Shown here piece by piece: positions 11,275-24,300 of a DNA stretch of 64,000 nt. A program made the translations under genes and the position numbers. Location: NCBI RefSeq assembly GCF_029168945.1, contig NC_083601.1, positions 31,547,660 to 31,611,659 of the forward strand, in the 5' to 3' direction. Within the stretch, counting starts at the first letter, position 1, and each line of letters starts with the position of its first letter. This DNA is from Cannabis sativa (Eukaryota; Streptophyta; Magnoliopsida; Rosales; Cannabaceae). Below the pieces are notes generated by a model. That model saw only the letters and a program-made list of their open reading frames with translations, was not told the DNA's origin and did no database searches.

Positions 11275-11725
11275 TTTTTATCATTATTTTGGACATGGAC
11301 CTCAGTTTAAACTCCAATCCCGAATCATGACCCGACCGCGGGCCCCTAGACCCAAACATAGACTTGGACCCCAGACCCTAGGCTTGGGCCCGATCCTTGA
11401 CCCTAGCTCAGACACTGAACCCTTAATTGAACCTAACCTCAGACCTTGGACTCGGGCCTCACCCCAACTCTGGCTCAAACCCTAAACCTTGACCCCTCGG
11501 ACTTTGGCTTAGACCCCAGACCCGCCTTCTGGATTCGAACTCGACCCTAGCCCTTGAACCCGAACATTGAACCCCCAACCCTCGAACCTGAACATCGAAC
11601 CCCGCCCTCTAGACCCGAACTTAACCCTAGCCTTTGAACCTGGACTCCGAACCCCAAACTCAGACCTAACCTATGGCCCCGAACCCCGAACTCAATGTCG
11701 GATCCCGACCTACTTTCTCTCACCT
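11275..11725. repeat. C-rich degenerate minisatellite on an AT-rich background
   Basis: About 450 bp of loosely repeated units of 6 to 12 bases such as GACCCGAAC, GAACCCCGAAC, CCCTAGACCC and CTTGAACC, with strong strand asymmetry (C-rich plus strand). It ends abruptly on both sides in AT-rich DNA. A shorter G-rich stretch of similar style (GGATTCGGGTTCAAGTC) is inside the foldback element at 44303-44793, so this may be the expanded interior of a similar element. No coding frame is supported. Confidence 0.7.
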
Positions 11726-12126
11726 TAGTTTCTCATTCCTTATTTAAATAAAAAACATAAAATAAAAATAAATTTATAAAATACACTTTTGTAAATTATG
11801 AAGCAAAGTGTAGATTGGATGTACTTTTACTACGTGTAAAATTAACTAATTCAATTTATACTCTTTCTTACAAATATTTTAAAGCATTCCGTATGAAAGT
11901 GCAATATTTTAGAAGTGTGTATTTAGTCACTAGCACTATTTAGTATTTTGAAATATTAGTTATGAAAGTTCAATATTTTAGAATTTTAGGTGTAATATTT
12001 TAATTAGATTGAATATATTTACGGTAAAAAAATTTGGGTATAAAAGTGTAATATTTTGAAATATTGAGTATATTTACTAAACAAAAAATATATATATCAA
12101 TCAATATCAATATCAATCAATCAATA
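11726..12126. other. AT-rich spacer with ATCAATATCAATCA repeats at its end
   Basis: No gene seen. The last 50 bp are short ATCAAT repeats next to a probable Helitron 5' end. Confidence 0.4.
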
Positions 12127-12583
12127 TCAATATATAATATAAAGGAAAGCACAAAACATCTTAAGTGGCATTCTAATCTTCTTCTATTCTCTATTTTCTA
12201 TTTTTTTCAATTTCTATTTTTTTAATACTTATATTTTTAGTTCCTTCAAAAAAATACTTATATTTTTAGTTTGAAGTAATTAATTCATTTCAAATTGATG
12301 TCTAGCCTTAATACTATTGGCCCTTTAATTATTATGTATTTTATTCTTAATTATATGTGTTATTTGAAAAGACCACCTATCATTAATTATGTAGATATTA
12401 TTTTTTTTTTATCAATTATATATTATTGATAATTTCACACTAATGTCTATATAGATATTCTTTATTTATTTATTTTTTTTTTACTTTTTTAATTATTTAT
12501 TTTTAATTTTTAATTAATAAAAAAACAAAATAATAAATCAACACTCTTTCTATAAAATATAAATAATTAATAATCAACATCAA
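12127..12583 (+). mobile_element. Helitron 5' fragment (A)
   Basis: After a host A the sequence starts TCAATATATAATATAAAGG. A 'GGAAAGC...AAGTGGCATTC' leader follows, as in small plant Helitrons. No matching 3' hairpin and CTAG end can be assigned to it, so it appears truncated or interrupted by the next Helitron. Confidence 0.4.
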
Positions 12584-13869
12584 TCAATATAGCTATCTAT
12601 ATATAAAAGAAAACTTTGAAAAAGTGATGTGGCATCTTCTACTTCTAGGATTTTAATCTTTTAATTTTGTAATTTTTTCACTATATTATTTATATTATTT
12701 ACTTTTATCATACTCTATCTATCTATACATAAATATAATAAAATGTAATTGAATTTAATATAAACTCCATAACCTCTCATATTAAAAACATTATTTATCA
12801 TTATAATTAACATTAACATTAACATGATAGAATAGAATAAGTCACTTTTTATTTTATAGTTTTTTACATTATTTAATTTAATTATATATCTATACATTAT
12901 TAATACAATGTAACTTAGCTTTAATCATTAATTTTAATCATAATCTCTAAAATTAAAAATACACTATTCACTATTGTAATCAACATTAACATTCTTGTAG
13001 AATATAATAAGTCTCTTTTTTCATATTAATTAATATCTATCATGGAATTGATTTCTATAATGTTTAACATTAATTATAATTGTAATATTTTATATTTCTC
13101 TTCCTCATTATGTATATAAATATATTTTACGTTTTATTTATTGTTATTATTATTTTAGTATTATTTTTATTGTTATGATTAATATATGCATGTAATTGTA
13201 AAATTGTTAATATATATAATCAATAATATATCACTAATACAATACAACTAACTCTTAAAATTCTCCATAAACAAAACTCACTTAGTAGTTAATAATGAAG
13301 TAAATTCAATAAATATATTTCATTTATTATATAAGTGTCTTTTGAATTCTATAGCCATGCTTCATCTATATTTAAAGAACATTCTTATGCTATTAGCATA
13401 TTGCAAAAAGAAACAAAATATCAATACTTCATATAAAATCACTATTATTGTTTGTAGTTTTATTTCTTTGTTTTTAAAATATTCTTTAATAATTTTTTTT
13501 TGTTGGAGCTACATTTCAGTTTGGAAGATTTTTTACTTCTCTCTATTTAGAGAAACACAACCAATTGTTGATCGTTGATAGATATAATGATGATCACAAT
13601 TATTTCTACAATTTTTTTCTATGTGAGTGAAAAGTAATTTTTATTTATTAATTTTGTACATTTTCATAATCAAACTTCTCACTTTGTGTCATGTTTCAAA
13701 AAATAGAAGTTAATTTTACTAACTTTCACTTTTCTCTTTGCAGATATATTTGTTAAGTTTGTAGATGAAAGTTGCTATGAGTTCCTCCAAGAAAATTAAT
13801 ATAGTAATTTTGGTTAAATTAAAGTAAATCTCATCTCTCATGTATTTGTTTCTTCAAATTTTAATCTCT

Positions 13870-13901
<32 letters not shown>

Positions 13902-16900
13902 TTTTTTTTGTGAAAATGAAATTTTAAATTTTCAAATTGTTTTATTGCCATTTTTTCTTACAAATGTATTTATTATATAAATATATATATGTATACCATG
14001 AATTTGTAAGGTTTCTAATTTTATGCTATGATTTACGCATATATAAGTTATATACATAAAATCACTTCTATTTACTTAAATTTTTTCAACATTTAATTTT
14101 TAAATTACTAATTTTTTGCTAAGTGGAGGATTAAGCTTCTCACTACAACCATTGAGTTTTTTAGAGAGGATAAAAGTCCTCTCTAGAGAGCTCTACCCCA
14201 AAAAACATAGTTTATCCAATATTCATCACTTACATAAACAGTAAGGAAATTTATGATATACTTTTCAATCAACTATTTGTATATATGCTCATTGTTGAAG
14301 AGAATTGTGAATTTTATTGTATTATTATTTCAATTCTTTTTTTAAAAAAATTATTTTAAAGGAAACATTGTATTTCTCTCTTTACATAGCAGAATTTTTG
14401 AGATGTCATGTGACAGTTTTCTCCTAATTTTATTTTTCTCAAATTTTTAAAATTTTTAGCTTTTTTCTTTTGATAATTAGTAGGAATAATTTTATTTCAA
14501 CACTTAACCAAAGCCACAATATAATGAATTAGGCAACAAATAAATTAAATTAAAATATAAACTATAATATTTATATAGAGAAAGAAAGATAAAATTGGTT
14601 CTACAAATAAAGGTGATAAATTTAAATTTTTACATTTACTTTATTTTATTAATTTTATTCAAAAGAAAAAATTAACCTTATTATTTATTAATCTAATACT
14701 ATTTCTTGGTAATATAACTGAGAATCTTAGTAAACATCATTTATCTTTTTAACTTTAACTTGAAATTAATATAAGTGTACACGTATAAAATATATGTATT
14801 TTAATTTTTAAATGTGAAGTTAAAAAAAACACTCTTAAAAAAGCCCTAACTATATGCTAAGAATAAACCCTTAAAATTTTTTCTTTTTTTATCTCAGTCT
14901 CTTTTTTATTTTTATTTTTATTTCTAGAAAATAAAAATTGTAGCTAATAGTTTGGTGTGTGGCATTAGTGACTATTATTAATTAATATAATAAATTTTTT
15001 ATTGACTCTAATAAATATGATATTATTTAACTTTAAATTACATATAGAGCATTATATCAATTTCAAATCAATATCTATTAAAATTTAAGGCATATCGTTG
15101 TACTTCTATTTTGCAAGAGGACATTAGTATAAAAAATAAAAAATCTAGGCAGAATACATGATTTACAAAAAAGTAAAATTAATTAGAAGCAAAAAGAGAA
15201 AAAAAAATATATGAGGCAATAAATAGAAAATAATAGAATAAAATGATGCTTTCAATTATTAAAAGACCGCGCGAAGCGCGGATACGTTGCCTAGTATAAA
15301 TATAAAGGAATGTTAAAACAATGACTATGTGGCAGTCTATATGAAGTTTATTTACCAATCTTTATTTTCTTAAGCTTCTTTATTTAGTTAATTTTTTCAT
15401 TTTTCTTTCTTATATTACTTATAAATTCCTATTTAAATGCAAGCGTTTTTTAGGGATTAATTTGCTTATTTCTATTAATTTTAATGTACACCTTACAAAC
15501 GTTTTTTTGGGAATTAATTTAGAATTTAATTTTTTCATTGTAATAATTAAAACCTATTAATTACTTTGAACCTTTAATCTTCCCAAATACATTAAGCTGC
15601 TTTATATATAAAAATTAGTGGCCATCTTTTTTTCTTCATCTTCAAATCTAACAATTTAACAATTTCTCATGTGTGTCTTTTTTTTACTTTTCTTTCTTAA
15701 TTTTTATTATTAACTTACTGTACTTTTTTTGTTAGTGCAGTTTTTAAATAGAAGAAAAATTTTGGTGAACATGATCCTGACTTCTGTTAATGCATTGGAA
15801 AATAGGTATCATTAACTTCCTTCCTTTAATTTTTTTTTTTTAATTTCTCACTACCTTCTATTTTTAGTTGTTATTCTAAATAGGTATTGGATAATACTTT
15901 ATTTACACCAAAAGGAAAGCATGAAAATATGATTTTTTTATAAATATATTACTTCTTTCTTGAGAATTATGTACGTAGCCAGAAAATTTCTTATCCCTTA
16001 TTAAGGGAAGTTCTAATGTTTAATAATATTTATTGTAATTTTTTTACAAACATTTCATTGCAATTTTATAAATTTATAATTGAGTTAGGAGCAATTAGAT
16101 TGTACATTACATTTTTTTTTCCGTTTATCAAAAAAAAAATTCCTTTATATAAAAAACAGTATCAGTCTAATGCTAAAAAATATCAATCAAAAATAAAAAA
16201 AATATCTAAAATTTTATCCAAATTAATTAATAATTTATAACAACTAATGATATCATAAGATGATATATATATATATTTAAAAGAAAAAACTAATATTGAG
16301 AAAAAAGTAATTTTAAACCTCAAAGAAACTAAAATATATAGTAAAGTGACTTTTTAATTTTTAATAGTCTAATTGCAATTAGTCGCTGACTATGGTTATG
16401 AGTTTACGAATTTATAAGTTAATTTAAATTATATTTGTAGTTATATTTAATCTTTTGCACATTTTCATTAAGTTAATTATTAGGGATTATTTTTTAAATT
16501 CTATAATCAAAAAAATAAATAAGAAAAGGTCATCAAAATATCAAATAAGAATTAAAAATTAATTTCTTATAGTATAAATTAATAAAATTAAACAAGCACG
16601 GTTTTATTTTTTAATTTAACCATTATTTTTGTATCTTATTGTCAAGTAATACTTTATGTTTTACAAAATGAAAAATAATAATATTTTATGCGCAATATTG
16701 GAATAATTATCCTTAAAACTTTATATTTTATACAGTTTTATTTGTAATTAAATTTTAATTTTTTTATTTGCACATTTCCATTAAGTTAAAATACAACTTA
16801 TTTTCTAAAATATTATAACAAAAAAAATAAATAAAATATTATAAACATGAGAATAAATAGAATTCCCTTTTTCCCTTAACTATTACTACATTTAAATCTT

Positions 16901-17165
16901 ACCTCATAAACTTTTCTTTTAGGTAAAAAAAAAATAAAATTTCTCTCCAACTATTATCACATTTAAATCTTGCCTTCTAAATTTTGACTTTAAGTAAAAG
17001 TTCTTCCTAAATTATTCTCTTATAAGATTTTCCCCTTCAGTCACATGTGGATAATACGTTGCTTATGTTATATTTTTGAAGCTTAGGTTGTATTACTCTT
17101 TTGGTACAAAGATTTTAAAAACAAAAATGATAAAATATCGCGCGAAGCGCGGATTAGTTTCCTAG
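12584..17165 (+). mobile_element. Helitron (C) interrupted by a second Helitron
   Basis: The 3' end is unmistakable: hairpin CGCGCGAAGCGCG (17139-17151), then TTAGTTTCCTAG ending at 17165, followed by T. If the inner Helitron (12596-15294) is removed, the 5' end reads A|TCAATATAGCTA joined to TATAAATATAAAGGAATG, a plausible Helitron 5' terminus. The interior is AT-rich with no Rep/helicase frame, so it is non-autonomous. The 5' start is inferred from the reconstruction and is less certain than the 3' end. Confidence 0.6.
12596..15294 (+). mobile_element. Non-autonomous Helitron (B), inserted in Helitron C
   Basis: It starts TCTATATATAAAAGAAAACT after a host A. It ends with hairpin CCGCGCGAAGCGCGG (15267-15281), then ATACGTTGCCTAG, followed by a host T, matching Helitron insertion between A and T without target duplication. 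About 2.7 kb, AT-rich, with no Rep/helicase coding frame. It includes TCTTC-rich and AT-rich stretches but no captured gene I recognise. Confidence 0.8.
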
Positions 17166-17238
17166 TTTGATATAAAACTATAACTTTTTGAAAATATTAA
17201 GTATTTTAGTCTCAATTTACTACAACTAAAATAATATG

Positions 17239-17355
17239 ATTATGTTTCTTTTTACAAATACCGATAATTAAAGGGTGCACTTAAAATATGCAATGAAATA
17301 TTATACTTCATAAATTGACACAATTTTTAGTAATTAAAAAAATATTATATTGAAG
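17239..17355. repeat. Left copy of a direct repeat of about 110 bp
   Basis: The string TCTTTTTACAAATACCGATA, followed by AGGGTGCACTT and CAATTTTTAGTAATTAAA, is repeated at 20039-20150 in the same orientation. The 2.7 kb between the two copies holds an LTR and a LINE remnant. Confidence 0.8.
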
Positions 17356-17613
17356 TCGTGAAGAGAGAGAGGATATATCGCTTAGAGGAGAGAAGGAAAT
17401 ATCGAGTATTAATTCCAATTAGGTTACTTCCAATTAATATTTTTTGTTTCATTTATTAATTTACTATTATTAGGTTAATATCAATTAGTATTTTTATGGT
17501 GTTAGAATTATAAGGAGTACATTCCTTAATTAATTTTTATGTTGTGATCATGTTTATCTGTTGAAACTAATTTAGTTTTTCCCATTAGTCTTATCTTTTG
17601 ACATTGTTATTTA

Positions 17614-19498
17614 TGTTGGGTTTTGTGCCCTAAATAAAATCCATTTCAATATAATCAGATTTACTAATTAATAAAGATTAGAAATCACATTTTATGTTGC
17701 ATGGTTCACATGATTTATTTAATGATTATAAATTCTATTAGGTCCATAACATATGTATTTGTTCATGAGTATAGTGTTGTTAACACAGTGGAATATAATC
17801 ATAATTATATGTTCAAAAGTTTAATTCCCTGATTTGTCAGTTCACTGGATTTAGACTGGCATGATAATCAGCGATAGGTATTCTTACACCTTGGATAAGT
17901 GTTATGTCCTTTCCAAGGCATTGGCAAAGTTTATCAGTATCGGATGTATGGAGTATACATTGGAAGGGACCGATATTGAACTTTGATTAGATATGATAAA
18001 TTTACCGTAATATCTATTCAATTCAATATCACCTAGTTGATCCTAGATCAAATGATCTTAATCCTGACATGATTAGGTTCGATCTCAAGAGTATTATACA
18101 TGTGTCTTTGATTTGTTAGTTAAGCCTACTTTTTGGTCAGGGTGATACGTACATTTTGGGAACATGGTAGTACAATTGAGTGGGAGCGCTAATCATAGAT
18201 ATGGAATCAATAGCTTCTATCCGACATAGAAGTGAAACGGTGATTTCCTCCGAGTTTGCTAAATAGAGATAAATGATAGAGCGCTCATTTTAGAGATTAT
18301 ATTAATTCACTATAATATCATTTATAGGTGGCCAAGTGTTTTAAGGATAAAATACATTGAAAGGGTGTAACGGTAATTTTATCCCTATGCAATGTAGATC
18401 ATTTATAGAGGATCATTGATTATTGTGATTATAACAATGGATAATTAATAACGAATCTATATCGTGGAACATATAGAGCGTTCTATATGACTGAGAGTGC
18501 AATTCCAAGTTCTATGAGTGGATGCAATGAGGAATTAATAAGTTAGTGGATTTACTTGGTAAATTCTAGATCAGCTTATTGGAAGCTCGGTTATATAGGC
18601 CCATGGTCCCCATACTAGTTGAGACCATACTGCTTGTAAGACTCAGTTAATTGATTTTAGTTAATCAATTATAATTCTAAAATTAGACTATGTCTAGTTT
18701 ATGAATTTTCACTAACAAGGGCTTAAATATGAAGAAAAGAGATCCTAAGTCTTATTTATTAATTAAGAGACTTTATTAAGTCTATTTAATAAATATATTA
18801 AATGATAATATTATTTAATAATTAATTTTTAGTTATTAAATAATTAGAATTGGCATTTAAGTGGTTAAATTAGAAAATTGGCGTTTTTGAAAAAATAAGA
18901 TGGGAAAATGACAAAATAGCAAAATTGCAAAGTGGGGCCCATTATCCATTCCTTGGCCGACCACTTAGTGTAGATTTTACCATTTAATTTTTTCATTATT
19001 TTAATGCCAAATAAATCTAACATAAACCTAGGTGGTTGCCTATAAATAGATAGTGATGGCTCACACTTAAAGATTGATGAAATTTCACTTTCAAAAAATT
19101 TTCCTAAGCCTTCTTTCTATTAGGTCGAAACCACATTCTCTTCTTTTCTTCTTCATAATTTCAAACCTTGAGTGATAGAGTGAGTGCCCACACACATCAA
19201 GTGGTATCTCAATCATAGTGTGTAAGACTGTGAAGAATCCAATCAACAAGAAGGAGAATCAGGCTCAAGAAGGAGAGAAAGAGATCCAGGTTCAGATCTT
19301 GATAATGCTATGTTACAAAAAGGAATCAAGGGCTAGAGATCTGAACAGAATGAGTCATTTAATTCCGATGTACCCACTGTAATGTTTCTTAAACTTTATA
19401 TATGTTTATTTTATTGTTTTAGAAATTCATATTAGGATGTTAATGAAACATACTCGTTAGTAAATCTAGACTAGATCATGGTAAAATAAATTCCAACA
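17614..19498. mobile_element. Apparent solo LTR, Copia-type, about 1.9 kb
   Basis: It begins TGTTGGGTTTTGTGCCCTAA and ends AAATTCCAACA, giving the TGTTGG/CCAACA inverted ends of plant LTRs. Flanking pentamers are ATTTA and CTTTA (one mismatch), consistent with a 5-bp target duplication. A CTATAAATAGATAG TATA-like stretch near 19039 and a transcribed-looking leader follow it. No internal retrotransposon domains adjoin either side, so a solo LTR is the simplest reading. No CDS. Confidence 0.7.
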
Positions 19499-19604
19499 CT
19501 TTAGTCTTTTCCTTTTAGTTTTTCCATGAGTCTTGTCTTTTGACACGGTTCTTTGGTCTTTTCCTTTTAATTTTTTTAGTTTTAGTCTTGTCTTTTGACA
19601 TAGG

Positions 19605-20003
19605 TTGTGTAGCTCGGAATCATTATGGTGCTATGATAGAAACATTCAAGAAGGGGAAGATTGGATGTGTTCAACCCAAAATTGCTGAGATAATAGGCAT
19701 TAAAGAAGCCTTGAGTTGAATTGCAACTCATTCTTCGAATAGAGTCAAGTTGGAAACAGATAGCTTGGTGTGTGACCAAGCGATTCAGAGCAGTATTTTT
19801 ATGCCTTCACAGTTTGGTCTTATTGTTCAAGATGTTCGAAATTTGCTTTTGGCTTTATCTTTTGTTGATTTGTGTTTTGTAAAACGATCTGCAAATAAGT
19901 TGGCTCATTGCTTGGCAAGAGACTCTTGTTTCTCTACAGGTCGTGTGCTTCAGTTGGAGGACTGTTCGCGTTCTATTGTTTTGAACAAATTTATTTATTA
20001 ATA
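19605..20003 (+). pseudogene. LINE-type RNase H (RVT_3) remnant
   Basis: The translation gives ARNHYGAMIETFKKGKIG, then PKIAEIIGIKEAL, a stop, then ATHSSNRVKLETDSLVC, VKRSANKLAHCLAR and a short tail. The ETDS motif and the AN.LAHCLAR motif are typical of the RNase H-like domain at the end of plant L1 LINEs. At least one in-frame stop and the missing upstream reverse transcriptase show it is a 5'-truncated relic. It lies just before the right copy of the direct repeat. Confidence 0.75.
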
Positions 20004-20038
20004 GATGTTATAATTTTTATTCAAAAATAGTAATATTA

Positions 20039-20150
20039 TTATGTTCTTTTTACAAATACCGATAATTACAGGGTGCACTTAAATATGCAACGAAATATTA
20101 TTCTTCGACAAAATTTTTAGTAATTAAATAAATATTATATTTAGCGCGAT
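20039..20150. repeat. Right copy of the direct repeat of about 110 bp
   Basis: Matches 17239-17355: TCTTTTTACAAATACCGATA, then AGGGTGCACTT, AATATGCAACGAAATATTAT and TTTTTAGTAATTAAA, with a few differences and a small deletion. Confidence 0.8.
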
Positions 20151-21113
20151 TTTATTAGAAAGCAATAAAAAAAAGGAATAACTTGACTCAATTATTTAAA
20201 ATAATGAATTTCATCTTAAATAAATTAGAAGAAATATTAGGTGTATGCACATATCATTATTCCTAAATCCTAATTAAAATGTCACCATTTCATAAACATC
20301 ATATAATAATACTCAAATAAATATATAACCACTTGTGCAAATTGTCTTAAAATTATAATTGCATAATAAAAATCACATGCATCTCCTCCTACTCCAAACC
20401 ACGAAACCAATTATTATTACTTAATATTATCTTCATATGCACCATGAATTGACTTCCCACTTTTGCATCTGTTTGATGGCCTTCAAATAATTAGATCTGC
20501 TTCATTCATGGCTTCTAATAATTGAATTCACAGCCTAACATAATAGCAATTAATATTTATAATTATTTGTCAAAAATAGACTTTTATAAAATATATTTCA
20601 AAATGTTAAAAAAGTCTTCAGATCCAAAGAGTTAACAAAAATAAATAAAAATGAGAATAGAAAGTATATTCTTTTATAACATACTATAAGTCTTAAAAAG
20701 CGCGCGTGGGAAGCCAGTTACTAATCTCAGCTCTGCATACGATTATAACCCCTGAAAATCTAACGAGATTATAATATTAACAAGTAGCTGTGGAAGAAAG
20801 AAAAGCCGGTTCTCGCGGCCAAGCAAACCCTTCGCCCACGCGCGCGTGTAGACACGCTCATGGATTAGATGGATAGGTTGATAGCTATGGATAGGTAGGT
20901 AACAGAAAGAAGAGCTTCTCTCACATACAACACAGCTCACACAAAAGGAAATAAAAATAAAATTAAATAAATTAAAATAAAAAGATTTCACTTCAGCGCT
21001 TTTGCGAATAAAAGTCGAAACACAAAAGAACGAAACCAACGCCCAAAAACCCCTTCCTTTCATACTCATTCATTCTCTCCTTCCAGATTGATTTTCTCTC
21101 TATCGCTGTAACT
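20151..21113 (+). promoter_or_regulatory. Upstream region and 5' leader of BTR1
   Basis: AT-rich DNA that becomes more GC-rich after about 20700 (CGCGCGTGGGAAGCC, CCCACGCGCGCG), consistent with the promoter and transcribed leader of BTR1. The leader ends in the 5'-UTR exon before the splice donor ACT|GTAAGTAAG at 21114. No transcription start can be fixed by eye. Confidence 0.4.
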
Positions 21114-21285
21114 GTAAGTAAGCTAATCTGAAACTTGAGTTTTTCTGTTTGTTTGTTTCTCGGGAATTTGAGAGCTGTTGGAAAAAATGGTGTTAGTTTA
21201 TTCATCCTCTCTCTTTCTCTCTCTCTCTCTGTGTTTGTTTTTGCATTTTTTTCCTTCTAAATTAGTGCTATATCTCTTTCTCTAG
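21114..21285 (+). other. Probable 5'-UTR intron of BTR1
   Basis: Donor ACT|GTAAGTAAG and acceptor TTCTCTAG|GAGGAG bracket a 172-bp T-rich intron that ends 48 bp before the start codon. No ATG stands between the acceptor and the chosen start. Transcript evidence is needed. Confidence 0.55.
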
Positions 21286-21333
21286 GAGGAGTTAAAGGTT
21301 GAGGAAGAGGAAGAAAGAGGCAGTAAGAAGAGA

Positions 21334-24300
21334 ATGGAGTCTACAGAGTCATCTTACGTGTCGTCACCAGAGGCACCGCGGAAGCGGTCTCCGCCACCGC
21401 CTAAATCGCCTACTGGTTCAGGTTTCTGATCTGATCTCCTTTTATCTTTCTCTCTCGTTTGTATAATTAGAGGTGATGCTTTCGTTTTGAAGAAGTTTCG
21501 TTCTGTTGTTGTTTCTTCCTTTTCAATAACAATGGCGATAAGGCTAGTTTCTTAACTGAAAATGCCGTTTTCTACTTGAACTGCCCTAACCTTGATTGTG
21601 TACATGTACGTTTGTTTGCTGAGAAAATGATGAATTATTCCTTAATCATCATTTGGTGCAAAGTCAATTGGATAAGATTATTTAAGTAATAAGATTCGGA
21701 ATTTTTTTTATTTATTTTTTCCTGCTACCATATGGTACATTTTACAGATTCATCCTGAATTTCCGGGTGGATTGTATTGTATGTACCTGAATTTTTTTTC
21801 TGTGATTGACAAATGTGCTGCGCAATTGGTATTTTGTCAAATTGGTTTTTAAAAGTAAGGAAGTATATGCTGTTGCTCTGGATTTGTACTTTTTTTTTGC
21901 TTTTCGATCTATTGGATTTAGTGAAATAATGTATTGATGAAATTAAGTTTTTATTGGAGTTAGTAACGAAATAGTTGTTGAAGAGAATCTTTGTGTATGT
22001 TTTGTATCGGAACCCATGACAGTCTTTTCTGCATCAAAGGTTCAAGAAGTCGATAGATTATTGTCCTACATCAATTTTCTAACGGTTCATTAAAAAGTTA
22101 TATATTCTTTCAGGCATGTGTCATTTGATGTATAACTTTATTTTGACGAAGTTAAAGTATTTTTCTCATAAATAAATTGGAACTTAATTTCAGTTTCACT
22201 CCTGAAATCTTTTGTCTGTTTGCTGACAATGCTCCCTACAACTAATGTCCCAGCTGCCTGAATTCAGTTTGATATCATTATTAGTTTATTAACAGTTATG
22301 ATTTTTCAACAGATTATTGTGCTGAGTACCCATTTGATTTTGGGTGGGTTAGTCTTAGGTTAAGATGTTAAGATGTCGATCTGAAATCATGTCCAGCATT
22401 GACACATTTTTTACTTATTCACCAATTTAAATCTCTGTGATGTTAGTAATGAAATTATAGATAGTTCTAATATAAAATCATCTTCAGTATCCCTGTTGTT
22501 GAATTTATTTATTTCTTTTTTATATGTATCTTTGTTTGTTTATTTATTTTTGAAAGTTGATAAATGCTTGAATTACAAATTCCAGGTTTCTATTCTGTGA
22601 ATTCTCTCCACAATTTATAAGATGTGGACATAGATTCATCACTTATTGGCTCAGATTTTGCTGCTGATTTTCATACCTAACTTATTTATGATGTACTTTT
22701 TTTTTTATTTGCCAGAATCTTTGGAGAGGCCTACATACATTAGGTTTCTTGTATCAAATGCTGCAGCTGGTTCTGTTATAGGAAAGGGTGGGGCAACAAT
22801 CACTGAATTTCAATCAACATCTGGAGCACGTATTCAGCTGTCACGCAATCATGAATTTTTCCCTGGTACAACTGATAGGATCATTATGATATCTGCAACA
22901 ATAAATGAAGTTCTTAAGGCAATGGAACTTGTTCTTGCTAAGTTGCTGAGTGAGGTATTCTTTATGATCAGAATTTCGCTTATATAAAAAAAAATTGACG
23001 ATCTATATTGTGCTCTCATACTTGTTTGCACATTGTGTAGATTGCTGATGAAGAAAGCAATGAAGTTGATCCAAGAACTAAAGTGAGACTAGTTGTTCCA
23101 AATAGCTCCTGTGGTGGCATAATTGGGAAGGGAGGGTCCACTATTAAGTAAGAATTCATCATATAATCTCTTTTGTGCTATTTGTTAAGACAATGTACAT
23201 CAAATTTCTAGATTCTATTTAGAAGATTTCTTCTATTCACTGTAAAAAGTTGTTGAACATGTTAAGACCTGTTCACTTTTATTTTTTTTAAAAAAAACTA
23301 GCCATTGTGTTTAATGGTTTTGTTGCATAATTTTTGTTTAGATGGATTTGTTGGTCCCAATGGTGTCTAAATATCTTTCTATTAAAACCTTTTATGGTAA
23401 ATGAAATTGGAATCATTGTATAGTGTTGGACTTATGTTTGTAGCCTTATTGTGTCTCATAGTATGAAGTATTGAGAGTGTTTATGTTCCATTGTTGCCCA
23501 TGCTTAGAATTTCAGCCTTTTAGATTAGGTTTTGACTTTTCTTTCATATCAGTTGTTTCTTCTTACCTTTGGTCAAGCTACATTTTTTCATCATGGTTGA
23601 TGGTTACTTGGCCTGAATAGCCTATGGTCATGACTCTGGTCCATGTGTTTTATCCAACATTAAACATATATATTTGGGTAGTTCTTGGGTGCTTTGATTT
23701 TTCTTCGAGTTGTCAAAGTGGGAGTTTCTTAGGACCAAAGTATTTGGTGCACTGAGCTCCATATATTGGTACATAAGCTTAACTTAGAAAAACAGGTGTA
23801 AATTTACACCTATTTTGCTTGACCTTTGACAATTATTAACAAGACCAAAAATGACAAGGAAATTTTGGATTTTCTTAAAAGGGAGAGGGATGTTCTTGGT
23901 TACCATTTAAAGCATTTTAATTAAGAAATTTTATATTATTCAGATAATCCTTATTAATATAAATTTGACGTTTTTGTAATTTCCACGTGTATTCGGAATC
24001 AATGTTACATTTACTTATGCCTATTTTAAGGTTCAAAATTTACTTATTTCCCTTGCCAAAAGACTGGAAAAAGATGTAGTTGCTAATCTTATGTTGTTCC
24101 TTCAATCAGGTCTTTTATTGAGGAGTCGCAAGCAGGCATCAAGATATCTCCTCAGGATAATAATTATCTTGGATTAAATGACAGGCTGGTAACAGTTACA
24201 GGAACTCTTGATGAACAGATGCGAGCAATTGATCTGATTCTTTCTAAGTTAGCAGAAGACCCTCATTACACACAGTCTATGAATGCACCGTTTTCTTATC

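Noticed and set aside
20743..21205. Minus-strand frames of 70 and 108 residues
   Set aside because: Antisense to the BTR1 leader; no homology, and they overlap each other.
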